Below, piece after piece: positions 51,430 through 59,211 of a stretch of 64,000 bases of DNA. Source of the stretch: Marmoricola sp. (GTDB taxonomy: Bacteria > Actinomycetota > Actinomycetes > Propionibacteriales > Nocardioidaceae); contig JAOPXK010000024.1 in the NCBI GenBank assembly GCA_025965195.1, positions 1 to 64,000 of the forward strand, read 5' to 3'. Below the pieces are notes generated by a model. That model was not told the DNA's origin. It saw only the letters and a list, made by a program, of their open reading frames with translations, and did not search any database. How positions within the stretch are numbered: position 1 is the stretch's first letter; each line of letters begins with the position of its first letter. The position numbers were made by a program, and so were the translations under genes.

Positions 51430-51789
51430 TCAGCTCAGCTCGTGCGAGATCACGGCACGCAAGGTCTCGTCATCGCGTGCCACGACGGTCGTCCCGTCCA
51501 GCGCGGTGATGATCGGCCGCTGGATGACGATCGGGTCCGCCACCATTGCCGCGATCCAGTCCGCTCGATGACTCGCATCCTTCGGAAGCGTGATGCCGGC
51601 CTCCCGGGCTTCCTTCGGCCGGGCGATGTCCCACGGCTCCAGCCCCATCCGGTTGAGTACGTCGGTCAGCTCGGCCGCGGTCGGAGGATCGTCGAGGTAG
51701 CGCCGCTCGGTGTAGGCGATCCCGGCGGCGTCCAGCTCTGCCTTCGCCGTACGACACTTGCTGCACTGCGGGTTGATCCAGAGCTCCAT
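51430..51789 (-). CDS. ArsC/Spx-family thioredoxin-fold protein (arsenate reductase-like)
   Basis: 119 residues from ATG 51789. Active-site WINPQCSKCRTAKAEL has two cysteines in CSKC; RRYLDDPPTAAELTDVL and QRPIITALDGTTVVARD follow as in the ArsC family. The start overlaps the YbaK stop (TGATG). Arsenate reduction or a glutaredoxin-linked role; the typical ArsC arginine pattern is incomplete, so the substrate is open. Confidence 0.82.
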   Translation of the reverse strand: MELWINPQCSKCRTAKAELDAAGIAYTERRYLDDPPTAAELTDVLNRMGLEPWDIARPKEAREAGITLPKDASHRADWIAAMVADPIVIQRPIITALDGTTVVARDDETLRAVISHELS

Positions 51790-52280
51790 CACTCCACCTC
51801 CAGCTCGGCTGCGCCGGTCATCCGCTGAAGCTCGGCGTAGGTGGTGCTGAAGACGGCGGCGGCATCGCCCGCCGCTGCCCAGATCTCGTCGTACTGCCTG
51901 AGCCAGGGATCCAGGAACGTCCGCACCGGTGCCGGATGCGCAAACGGTGAGACGCCACCGATCACCTGGCCGGTGTGCTCGCGGACGAAGTCCGGCTTGG
52001 CGCGCTTGAGCGCCGTGATGCCCAGCTCGGCAGCGACCTTGGCGGTGTCGACCCGGTGCGAGCCACTGGTCAGGATCAGCAGCGGTGCGCCATCGGCATC
52101 GAAGAGCAGGCTGTTGGCGATCGCGCCGACCGCGCAGCCGAGGGCGTCTGCAGCGAGCTGGGCGGTGTGTACGGACTCGGGGAGTACGACGATCCGTCCC
52201 TGGCCGTCGCGGAGCTCGAGCTCGGCCCGGAACGCGGTGATCCGCCCGTGTTCTGGTGCGGCGTGTTCTGCGGAGTTCAT
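51789..52280 (-). CDS. YbaK/EbsC-type aminoacyl-tRNA deacylase
   Basis: 163 residues. HTAQLAADALGCAVGAIANSLLF, LILTSGSHRVDTAKVA and the VIGGVSPFAHPAPVRTFLD block with the catalytic Lys region (ALKRAKPDFVREHTG) are typical. Relatives hydrolyse mischarged Cys-tRNA(Pro) or similar. Confidence 0.87.
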   Translation of the reverse strand: MNSAEHAAPEHGRITAFRAELELRDGQGRIVVLPESVHTAQLAADALGCAVGAIANSLLFDADGAPLLILTSGSHRVDTAKVAAELGITALKRAKPDFVREHTGQVIGGVSPFAHPAPVRTFLDPWLRQYDEIWAAAGDAAAVFSTTYAELQRMTGAAELEVE

Positions 52281-52287
52281 GGACCGG

Positions 52288-52293
52288 AGATTA
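52288..52293 (-). promoter_or_regulatory. -10 box of leaderless promoter, YbaK gene
   Basis: TAATCT on the minus strand, seven bases before ATG 52280; it separates ybaK-arsC from the serpin gene upstream. Confidence 0.45.
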
Positions 52294-52298
52294 TCGGG

Positions 52299-53621
52299 CT
52301 ACGCGGTCGGGTCGTCGACTCGTCCGATGAACAACGGAGTGCCGGTCGCGACGTCGTGCAGCACGAACAGGAACGCCCGGTCCGCACGAACCGTCAGCGC
52401 CCGGCCGCCCGCCGACGAGGTGGTCCGCATGACGACGGCAGTCGCGGCCGCTGCCTCCGTGCCGTCCTCATCGACCGCGATGAACGCCTGGTGCAGGACC
52501 TGGTCGATCATCAATGCTTCGTCCTTCGTCATCCCGGAGAAGTCGGCGCTGTCGCTGAAAGCGGTCGGCATCCCGAGCGACTTCAGCGGATCGTTCAGCG
52601 GGGTCGCCGTACGGAAGGTCCAGCGCGGCATCTCGACGGTCAGCCCGGGGGTCGGCTCGAATGACGCCAGCAGGTCGGTGAGGCCGTCGCCGGCGAGGGC
52701 CTCCTCGACCGTCGCGAGGTCGTCATCGGGCACGACGACCGCCATCGCGAGCTCGCGTCCGACGTACCTCAAGCGAGCCGCCTTCCAGCCCGTGCCGCTC
52801 GTGTAGTCGGCCTGGTCGAACGAATGGCTCATCAGGTCGGCCTGCACCTTCGACCCGTCGCCACGGGTGAAGGGCGCCGGCGCGGTGGCGGTCTTCTCGA
52901 ATGTCTCCTCCCACGGCGCCTTGAACCAGATCGCGTTCACCAGCACCAGTCGGGTCATCGCGTCGAGGACGCCGGCCGGGATGATCTCCTTGATCCGGTC
53001 GTGGGTCTGGTCGGCGGTCCAGGTGTTGATCTGGCTGCGTGCTCCGTCGGAGTCGGCCTGGTAGTCGACCAGGTGCATCCCGGCGCCGTAGGCACCTGCC
53101 AGCGTGGTGAGGAACGGCTTCTCCCAGGTGGTGTCGAGCTGGCCCCACAGCGAGTTGGCCGTGTCCAGCCCGACGGTGGCATGAGTCTTGTCGAGTCGGG
53201 TCCGGGTGCCGGCCCTGCTCTCGAGCTCCTGGTCGAGCCAGCCGAAGCCGTCGTCGTACGCCGGGAGCGGCCCTGCGTTCAGAACCTTGTCGATCTCGGC
53301 AGCGGTCCTGCCGCGGGCGCCGTTGAGGGTCATCGCGAGCGCCATCGCGACGGAGTACGGCGAGCAGACCAGGTTGCCCTTGACGCTGTCGAGCTGGTGG
53401 TAGAGGTCGACGGTGAAACCGCTGATCGCTCGCGCCACGGTGCCTCCGTCGGCCTTCGAGCCGGTCTGCCGGGAGACGTCGGCCATCGCCAGCTTCGCGC
53501 CTCCGGCCATGGCGCCACCGCCCTTCGCGGCCGAGTCGCCGCAGGCAGTGAGGAGCCGGGCCGAGGCGACTCCCATGCCGAGGACTGCAACGGAACGCAA
53601 CATCTCTCGACGAGTCAGCAT
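52299..53621 (-). CDS. serpin family lipoprotein
   Basis: 440 residues from ATG 53621. Tat motif TRREML and lipobox LLTAC in the first 27 residues predict an exported lipoprotein. The serpin core is complete: NLVCSPYSVAMALAMTLNGARGRT, LVNAIWFKAPWEETFEK, and near the C-terminus the reactive-loop hinge DEDGTEAAAATAVVM followed by ADRAFLFVLHDVATGTPLFIGRVDDP. The small-residue hinge marks an inhibitory serpin; counting from the Gly, P1 would be Thr, with M-R-T nearby. Target protease unknown. Confidence 0.9.
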   Translation of the reverse strand: MLTRREMLRSVAVLGMGVASARLLTACGDSAAKGGGAMAGGAKLAMADVSRQTGSKADGGTVARAISGFTVDLYHQLDSVKGNLVCSPYSVAMALAMTLNGARGRTAAEIDKVLNAGPLPAYDDGFGWLDQELESRAGTRTRLDKTHATVGLDTANSLWGQLDTTWEKPFLTTLAGAYGAGMHLVDYQADSDGARSQINTWTADQTHDRIKEIIPAGVLDAMTRLVLVNAIWFKAPWEETFEKTATAPAPFTRGDGSKVQADLMSHSFDQADYTSGTGWKAARLRYVGRELAMAVVVPDDDLATVEEALAGDGLTDLLASFEPTPGLTVEMPRWTFRTATPLNDPLKSLGMPTAFSDSADFSGMTKDEALMIDQVLHQAFIAVDEDGTEAAAATAVVMRTTSSAGGRALTVRADRAFLFVLHDVATGTPLFIGRVDDPTA

Positions 53622-53713
53622 GCCGGTTCGACGGGGCCAGGTCGAAGTTGGTTCCACAGGTTTGCCCCTCGGGGTTGACGTCCTGTCGGACGGCGGGTGT
53701 ACCTTTGGGTTGT

Positions 53714-53729
53714 TCGAACATACGTTCGA
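53714..53729. promoter_or_regulatory. SOS box (LexA site)
   Basis: TCGAACATACGTTCGA, a perfect palindrome that fits the Gram-positive LexA consensus CGAACRNRYGTTYG. It lies 130 bases before the HEPN gene start and 93 bases before the divergent serpin start. The remaining gap 53622-53859 shows no other feature I can name. Confidence 0.8.
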
Positions 53730-53859
53730 GCACCGCCCCGGTGAAGGGTGACCTCGACCCCCATCCTCCACCGGGGCACCGACAGCCGAGTTGGCTCGTC
53801 GGTTCGTTCGTCGGGGTCGCCACAGGGGTCGTCCGACTCAGCTCTGGGAGGAGCACTCG

Positions 53860-54324
53860 ATGCAGCGGTATGACGACCCCATTGACACGTGCGACGGCTA
53901 TCAGGCGAGCAGCCATCCGCTCTATCTGCCGGCGTCGACCCACTCCTATCTCGAGCGGGCCGCGGAGTCGCTGCGCGATGCGATCACCAGCACGGACGTG
54001 CCCGACCGATATGCGCTCGCGCACGTTGCGGCGCTGCGTGCCACCGCCGCGTTGCTCGCGGCGCGGGCCCAGCCGACGGCTCCCGGGCGGCGCGGCCGGC
54101 AGAAGAACGCCTGGGTGCTCCTGACCGAGGTCGCCCCGGAGTTCACCGAGTGGGCCACGTTCTTCGCGGCAGGCGCGCAGAAACGGGCCGCCGCCGAGTC
54201 CGGTTCCCGGCGGGCGGTGACCGAGAGGGAAGCCGACGACCTCGTTCGGGACGCCGACCGTTTCCTGGCGCTGATCGAGACCTCGCTGGGCCTGACCCGG
54301 CACGTCCCCTTTCGGGTGGCGTGA
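53860..54324 (+). CDS. HEPN-type helical protein (SAV_6107-like), SOS-controlled
   Basis: 154 residues from ATG 53860 with a strong GGGAGGAG site. All-helical: ERAAESLRDAITSTDVPDRYALAHVAALRATAALLAARA, KNAWVLLTEVAPEFTEWATFFAAGAQKRAAAE. It resembles the SAV_6107 HEPN family, which in actinobacteria often lies near the dnaE2/imuB mutasome. None of those genes is in this window. The R-x4-6-H motif of HEPN RNases is not evident. Confidence 0.7.
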   Translation: MQRYDDPIDTCDGYQASSHPLYLPASTHSYLERAAESLRDAITSTDVPDRYALAHVAALRATAALLAARAQPTAPGRRGRQKNAWVLLTEVAPEFTEWATFFAAGAQKRAAAESGSRRAVTEREADDLVRDADRFLALIETSLGLTRHVPFRVA

Positions 54325-54389
54325 CTGACTCGGAGAGCACGTGACGGGTGTCTCGCTGGACGACGCTGCCATCGGGACGCGGGCGACCG

Positions 54390-54395
54390 TAACCT
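54390..54395 (+). promoter_or_regulatory. -10 box of leaderless promoter, SDR pair
   Basis: TAACCT eight bases before ATG 54404. Confidence 0.4.
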
Positions 54396-54403
54396 GAGCA
54401 GTT

Positions 54404-55294
54404 ATGACCAACCCGCTGATGAATGGCCCGAAGTCACTGGCACGGCGCGCCCGTCGCAGCCTGCCGGGCTCGAAGGTCGACAGTCCCCTGAAGGGCAAGC
54501 GCATCCTGATCACCGGGGCCTCCTCGGGCATCGGCGCGGAGAGTGCCCGGAAGGTGGCCGCCCGCGGCGCCATCACCCTTCTCGTCGCACGCCGGGCGGA
54601 CGAGCTGGACGCCGTCGCCGGCGAGATCCGCGCCGCCGGGGGAGTCGCCCACACCTATGTGTGCGACCTCAGCAACTTCGATGACCTCGACGACCTCGTG
54701 GGCAAGGTGATCGCCGAGCATGGTGGTCTCGACATGCTGGTCAACAACGCCGGTCGCTCGATCCGTCGGTCGATCAAGTACTCCTATGACCGGATGCATG
54801 ACTACGAGCGCACGATGGCGATCAACTACTTCGCACCCGTGCGGCTGAGCATGGGCTTCCTGCCGGCCATGGTCGACCAGGGTGACGGACACATCGTCAA
54901 CGTCGTCAGTGAGGGCTTGCAGGTGCACACGCCGAAGTTCTCGGCGTACCTCTCCTCCAAGGCCGCGCTGGACATGTGGGGCCGGATCGCCGGTCGGGAG
55001 TACTTCCACGACGGCGTCACGGTGACCAGCGTCCGGATGCCGTTGGTGCGCACCGACATGATCGCGGCGACCGATGCCTACCGACGGATGCCGGTCCTTG
55101 CCCCGGACGAGGCCGCGGCAATGGTCGTGCACGCCCTCGAGGACCGGCCCGTCGTGGTCAACAAGGTCCTCGGCGTCGCGATGAGCGCATTCTCGGCGAG
55201 CATGCCCCGGGTCTCGGATGCCCTGGTCGCAACGGCGGCCCGCCGGATGCCGAACTCGAAGGCTGCCAAGCTGCACGTCGGCGACGACGACTGA
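54404..55294 (+). CDS. short-chain dehydrogenase/reductase (first of tandem pair)
   Basis: 296 residues. Rossmann motif ITGASSGIGAESARK near residue 36, NNAGRS, and catalytic YLSSK with Ser upstream (VNVVSEGLQ). N-terminal basic/amphipathic extension (KSLARRARRSLPGSK). About 55-60% identical by eye to the next gene, with which it overlaps by one base (TGATG). Similar proteins act on acyl or sterol-type substrates; not determined here. Confidence 0.85.
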   Translation: MTNPLMNGPKSLARRARRSLPGSKVDSPLKGKRILITGASSGIGAESARKVAARGAITLLVARRADELDAVAGEIRAAGGVAHTYVCDLSNFDDLDDLVGKVIAEHGGLDMLVNNAGRSIRRSIKYSYDRMHDYERTMAINYFAPVRLSMGFLPAMVDQGDGHIVNVVSEGLQVHTPKFSAYLSSKAALDMWGRIAGREYFHDGVTVTSVRMPLVRTDMIAATDAYRRMPVLAPDEAAAMVVHALEDRPVVVNKVLGVAMSAFSASMPRVSDALVATAARRMPNSKAAKLHVGDDD

Positions 55295-56226
55295 TGACCT
55301 CGCTCCTCCTCTCGCAGAAGGCGTTCGTTCGGCGCCGGCTGGTTGGTCCCGTGGCGCGGTTCGCGCGCCGCCCGCTGGCCAGCCCGCTGGACGGCCGGAT
55401 CGTGATGATCACCGGTGCGTCCTCGGGAGTGGGGGAGGCCTCCGCCAAGGCGGTCGCTGCTCGTGGCGGGATCGTGCTCTGCGTGGCACGTCGGCAGACC
55501 GAGCTCGACCGGGTGGTCGGAGAGATCAGCGCCGCCGGCGGAGCTGCGCACGGCTATGCCTGCGATCTCACCGACGAGACCGCGACGGAGGCCCTGATCG
55601 AGCTGGCGCTTGCCGAGCACGGCCACGTCGACATGCTCGTCAACAACGCGGGTCGGTCGATTCGCCGGTCCTTGGAGTACTCCTACGACCGGCTGCACGA
55701 CTTCGAGCGGACGATGGCGATCAACTACTTCGGTCCGGTGCGTCTCACGATGGGCCTGCTCCCCGGCATGCGCGCCCGGCGGTTCGGGCACGTCGTCAAC
55801 ATCGTCACCTGGGGCGTCCAGATCAAGGCGCCGAAGTTCTCCGCCTACATCGCCTCGAAGACCGCGCTCGACTCCTTCGCCCGGATCGCCGGTCGCGAGG
55901 CCTGGTCGGACAACGTCACCTTCACCAACCTGCGGCTCTCGCTGGTGCGCACCGAGATGATCGTGGCGACCGACGCCTACCGGTCGATGCCGGCCAAGTC
56001 GCCCGAGCAGGCTGCGCGGCTCGTCGTACGAGCCCTGGAGGATCGACCGATCACGATCGGCACGCCGATCGCCGGCCTGGCGGAGGTGCTCAACGTGCTC
56101 ACCCCACGCGTGATGGACGCGATCATGGCGGCGAGCAACAAGAGGTTCCCGGACTCGGCCGCGGCTCGTGGTGGGCCGCAGCCCGTCGAGCAGCCGGATG
56201 CAGTGAGCCGCTCTAGCGAGAAGTAG
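55294..56226 (+). CDS. short-chain dehydrogenase/reductase (second of tandem pair)
   Basis: 310 residues. ITGASSGVGEASAKAVAARGG, NNAGRSIRRSLEYSYDRLHDFERTMAINYFGPVRL and catalytic YIASK. The block around the substrate helix is nearly identical to that of the first gene, so the pair arose by tandem duplication. In this copy the residue at the usual catalytic Ser is Thr (VNIVTWGVQ). The 3' end overlaps the convergent sortase gene by 14 bases. Confidence 0.85.
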   Translation: MTSLLLSQKAFVRRRLVGPVARFARRPLASPLDGRIVMITGASSGVGEASAKAVAARGGIVLCVARRQTELDRVVGEISAAGGAAHGYACDLTDETATEALIELALAEHGHVDMLVNNAGRSIRRSLEYSYDRLHDFERTMAINYFGPVRLTMGLLPGMRARRFGHVVNIVTWGVQIKAPKFSAYIASKTALDSFARIAGREAWSDNVTFTNLRLSLVRTEMIVATDAYRSMPAKSPEQAARLVVRALEDRPITIGTPIAGLAEVLNVLTPRVMDAIMAASNKRFPDSAAARGGPQPVEQPDAVSRSSEK

Positions 56227-56887
56227 TCAGCTTGGACTGGGCTTCGCGCTGGTTCTTGTCGGTCGTGGGGATGCCGAGCGGCTTGCCGAACACGACGACG
56301 TTGTCCGGGTAGAAGATGCCGTTCCAGTTGGTGCAGGTGATCAGCACCAGTCGGCCGTTGCCACGGTCCTGACCGAAGAGCTCGTGGGCCCGCTTCGCGA
56401 CGTCGTCCTTGCTGAGCACCTGGACCCGCTCGGCGACATAGCGCATCTTGCCCTGAGGAGTGACGATGTCGATGGCGTCACCGACGCGGACCTTCGGCAG
56501 ATTGTTCATCGAGCCACCGCCGGTGTGCACCGTGTGGCCGGTGATCACGGTCTGGCCCGAGCTGGCCCCGACCTTCGCGCTCTGGTCCCACCAGCCGACT
56601 TCATGGAAGTCGGCAGGGGGTTCCAGCACCGAGTTGGTCACCGAGATGTCGACGACCGGGGCGTCAATGCCCTTCGACGGCACCAGCAGTCGCACTGGTG
56701 CCGCCGAATGAGTCATTGAGTGGTACGGCGCGCCGGCGGCCAGCCCCTGCGGGAACACGATCTCCGGTTCAGAGGAGAGCGTGACCCCGTAGGAGACAAG
56801 CGCTACCGACAGCAGCACCACGATCGTGCCGACTCGCCTGGCCCATTGATCTGTCCGTGCTGAGAGAGACTGCCTCTGCTCTGACAT
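56213..56887 (-). CDS. sortase (class E/F-like)
   Basis: 224 residues from ATG 56887. N-terminal membrane helix (residues about 20-40), then the sortase barrel: GWWDQSAKVGASSGQTVITGHTVHTGGGSMNNL with the catalytic His, and RLVLITCTNWNGIFYPDNVVVFG with the catalytic Cys. No Arg appears in the dozen residues after the Cys, where many sortases have the catalytic Arg. The next gene upstream encodes a wall-type protein, its likely substrate. Confidence 0.85.
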   Translation of the reverse strand: MSEQRQSLSARTDQWARRVGTIVVLLSVALVSYGVTLSSEPEIVFPQGLAAGAPYHSMTHSAAPVRLLVPSKGIDAPVVDISVTNSVLEPPADFHEVGWWDQSAKVGASSGQTVITGHTVHTGGGSMNNLPKVRVGDAIDIVTPQGKMRYVAERVQVLSKDDVAKRAHELFGQDRGNGRLVLITCTNWNGIFYPDNVVVFGKPLGIPTTDKNQREAQSKLTTSR

Positions 56888-56910
56888 CAATCAGGCCACG
56901 CGAGTTTCGA

Positions 56911-58182
56911 TCACAGGGAGAAGCGGCGGCGGTAGAAGAACATTCCGGTGCCGGCTCCACCTGCGAGGAGTGCGGCAAGCGCACCCGCCGCGATGATCGG
57001 GGCGTTGCTGGAACCCTGTGACGATCCGGCAAGACCGGCAGGGACCGAGGTCGGAACGCTCACGTCGGTGTTGCCGCCCGGGGGGTTCGTGGTCGGCGTC
57101 GGGGTCGTCGTGGGCGCCGAGGTGCGCCCGTTCGGGCCACAGGTGACGTGACCGACCAGGAGGCTGAGCAACGACGGGACGCCAGCAGCCGAGAGGCCCG
57201 GCAGGACCTTCAGGTCGAGCGCCTTGACGTCGATGGTGTCGCCGCCGGTGATCGTCTGCTGGTTCAGCTTCAGGGACAGCAGCTGGGTGGTGAGCGGAGC
57301 CAGTGCCGCGCTGAGCTGCGGGAGGATCGCGTTGATGATGTCGTTCTGCACGCTGGTGAGCAGCAGGTTCAGCGGGTCGGCGACACCGCCCAGGCTCGTG
57401 TGCAGGTCGGCCTCAAGAGCGTTCAGGATCGGGTTGGTCAGGCGAGTGAGGTCCAGGACCACGTCACCCTGGTTGGGCGCCGGGTTGGCCGGCAGCGTCA
57501 CCAGGTTGATCTTCTGACCGAGGAGGTTGGCGTCGATGGTGACATCGGCGATGTTGGCGTCGCCGCTGGCGGTGCCAGGCGCCGCGGTGCAGCTCGCCTG
57601 GATGGCACCGACACTCGCGGTCAGGCCCGTCTGGCCGAGCGGCGTGGTCGACAGTGCGCTGGAAAGCGCCGCGGTGACCGGCGCGAGGAGGCTCGCCAGC
57701 GGGCCGTTGAGGATCGCGCCGAGCGGGCCGAGGGCCGAGTTCGGGTCGATCGTGATCAGGTGGGACAGGTCAATGCTGCCCAGCGAGATGCTGACCGCGT
57801 TGCCGGGCGTGAGGCAGTTGGTGGAGCCGACGGCCGCAAGGGTCGCACCCGGGCCGGCGAGGCCGGCACAGGCTGCGGAGTGACCGTCACGGTTCGCAAC
57901 GGTCGCCGTGGCGTCCTGCGCGATGACGCCCGTGGTGACGAGGCTCTGGCCCTGCAGGACACTGATCGGCGGGTTCGTCACACCGGTCTTCGTCTCACCG
58001 CTGCCATCGTTCGTCGCAGCCACGGTGCCGGTCAAGCTGGTGCCGTTGCCTGCGATCCCGAGGACGACGCCCTCGGCCGTGGCCTGGGAGACAGTTGTTG
58101 CGGCGAGTGCTGGCCCGCCGGAGAGAGCGACGACCGCTGCAGCGGCGAACGCTGCGCCAGTACGCATCAGGAACCGATTCAC
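56911..58182 (-). CDS. secreted surface protein with sortase-type C-terminal anchor
   Basis: 423 residues from GTG 58182. Signal peptide ends near ALAATTV. The middle (about 300 residues) is Leu/Ala/Thr-rich with an internal pattern of ISLGSIDLSHLITI and LDLTRLTNPILNALEADLH; not recognised. The C-terminus has a Thr/Pro linker, a SVPAGLAG-type motif, a hydrophobic helix (APIIAAGALAALLAGGAG) and FFYRRRFSL, the tripartite plan of a sortase substrate, though no LPxTG or LAxTG is present. The sortase gene follows at 24 bases. Confidence 0.72.
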   Translation of the reverse strand: MNRFLMRTGAAFAAAAVVALSGGPALAATTVSQATAEGVVLGIAGNGTSLTGTVAATNDGSGETKTGVTNPPISVLQGQSLVTTGVIAQDATATVANRDGHSAACAGLAGPGATLAAVGSTNCLTPGNAVSISLGSIDLSHLITIDPNSALGPLGAILNGPLASLLAPVTAALSSALSTTPLGQTGLTASVGAIQASCTAAPGTASGDANIADVTIDANLLGQKINLVTLPANPAPNQGDVVLDLTRLTNPILNALEADLHTSLGGVADPLNLLLTSVQNDIINAILPQLSAALAPLTTQLLSLKLNQQTITGGDTIDVKALDLKVLPGLSAAGVPSLLSLLVGHVTCGPNGRTSAPTTTPTPTTNPPGGNTDVSVPTSVPAGLAGSSQGSSNAPIIAAGALAALLAGGAGTGMFFYRRRFSL

Positions 58183-58353
58183 GGTCAATACCCCTATTCC
58201 GTGGGTGCCCGTACCCACGCAGATCGAGATGCCGGCTTAGGCACGACATCACTCGCAGGTTAAGGCGTCCAGCGGGGATGCGTCCAGTCCGGCACCCCGG
58301 TCAGGCCAATATTGACACCCAACAGGTGCGAAATTCTCGAAAATTTCGATATT
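58183..58353 (-). promoter_or_regulatory. gap between VOC gene and surface protein gene
   Basis: 171 bases. CGAAATT (58329-58335) and AATTTCG (58342-58348) form an AT-rich hairpin six bases past the VOC stop, a probable terminator. TGGGT/ACCCA form a small inverted repeat before the ribosome site of the surface protein. No sure promoter was picked. Confidence 0.4.
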
Positions 58354-59130
58354 TCAAGTCTGGGGTGAATTCTTGTTGTGGCCCATGACACAGAAGGCAA
58401 TACCAGCGGGATCGCGTAGCGCGCCCAGCCGACCGTACGGCGTGTCATCGACCGGCATCAGCTGCGTGGCTCCGGCTGCGACCGCCTGAGCGACCGTAGC
58501 GTCTGTGTCTGCCACCTGTACATAGAACTGCCAGGTCGACGGGCGATCGCCGAGAAAACCCGCCGCATCCATGATTCCGGCAAGGGCGGCCTCGTTCTCG
58601 CCGAGCGTCGTGTACCGGAACTCCGGAGTGTCGGCCACCGTCGTGGTGTCCCAGTCGAATACGGCTACGTAGAAGGGAACGACGGTCTCGTAATTCTTGG
58701 TGAGGTTCTCGAACCAGGACGGAGCGCCGTTCTCCGCGCGTGCCGAGATGCCCTGGTGCACACCCGGTTGCCAGACGCCGAGCATGGCGCCGCCCGGGTC
58801 GACGACGAAGGCCTGGGTGCCGAGGTCAGCCACCTCCATCGGCTCGAAGACGACCTTGCCACCGTTGGCCCTCGCCTTCTCGAGGGTCTCCTTGATGTCA
58901 GCGGACTCGAGGTAGACCTGCCAGGCGTTGGTTCCCATGCTGCCGTCGTTCTTCATGCAACCGGCGATCGGCCCGCCGTTGTGCTCGAAGATGAAGTAGC
59001 CGCCGAACCGTGGGTCGGCCTCCTGCGCGGTCCAGCCGAACAGGTCACCGTAGAACTTTGCGGCTGCGTCGGTGTCGGGGGTGAAGAGGTCGATCCAGAT
59101 CGGGGCGCCGGGGGTGTTGGAGAGGCTCAT
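58354..59130 (-). CDS. VOC (glyoxalase/bleomycin-resistance fold) protein
   Basis: 258 residues from ATG 59130 (AGGAG site). Two vicinal-oxygen-chelate repeats: PIWIDLFTPDTDAAAKFYGDLFGW and WFENLTKNYETVVPFYVAVFDWD; each ends in a strand of the FVVDPGGAMLGVWQ or ALRDPAGIAFCVM type. Substrate unknown; relatives include CFP-30B-like hydroxylases. Confidence 0.85.
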   Translation of the reverse strand: MSLSNTPGAPIWIDLFTPDTDAAAKFYGDLFGWTAQEADPRFGGYFIFEHNGGPIAGCMKNDGSMGTNAWQVYLESADIKETLEKARANGGKVVFEPMEVADLGTQAFVVDPGGAMLGVWQPGVHQGISARAENGAPSWFENLTKNYETVVPFYVAVFDWDTTTVADTPEFRYTTLGENEAALAGIMDAAGFLGDRPSTWQFYVQVADTDATVAQAVAAGATQLMPVDDTPYGRLGALRDPAGIAFCVMGHNKNSPQT

Positions 59131-59211
59131 CGGGTGCTCCTGTGAGTGAGGTGGGATGTCGTCACTCTGTTGACCCGGGAGCCTGACAGAAATCACCGCT
59201 GCGGGCTACGG

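Noticed and set aside
48779-51571. 930-codon open frame on the plus strand
   Set aside because: It crosses the end of metF, a terminator and three minus-strand genes; only a GC-driven shadow.
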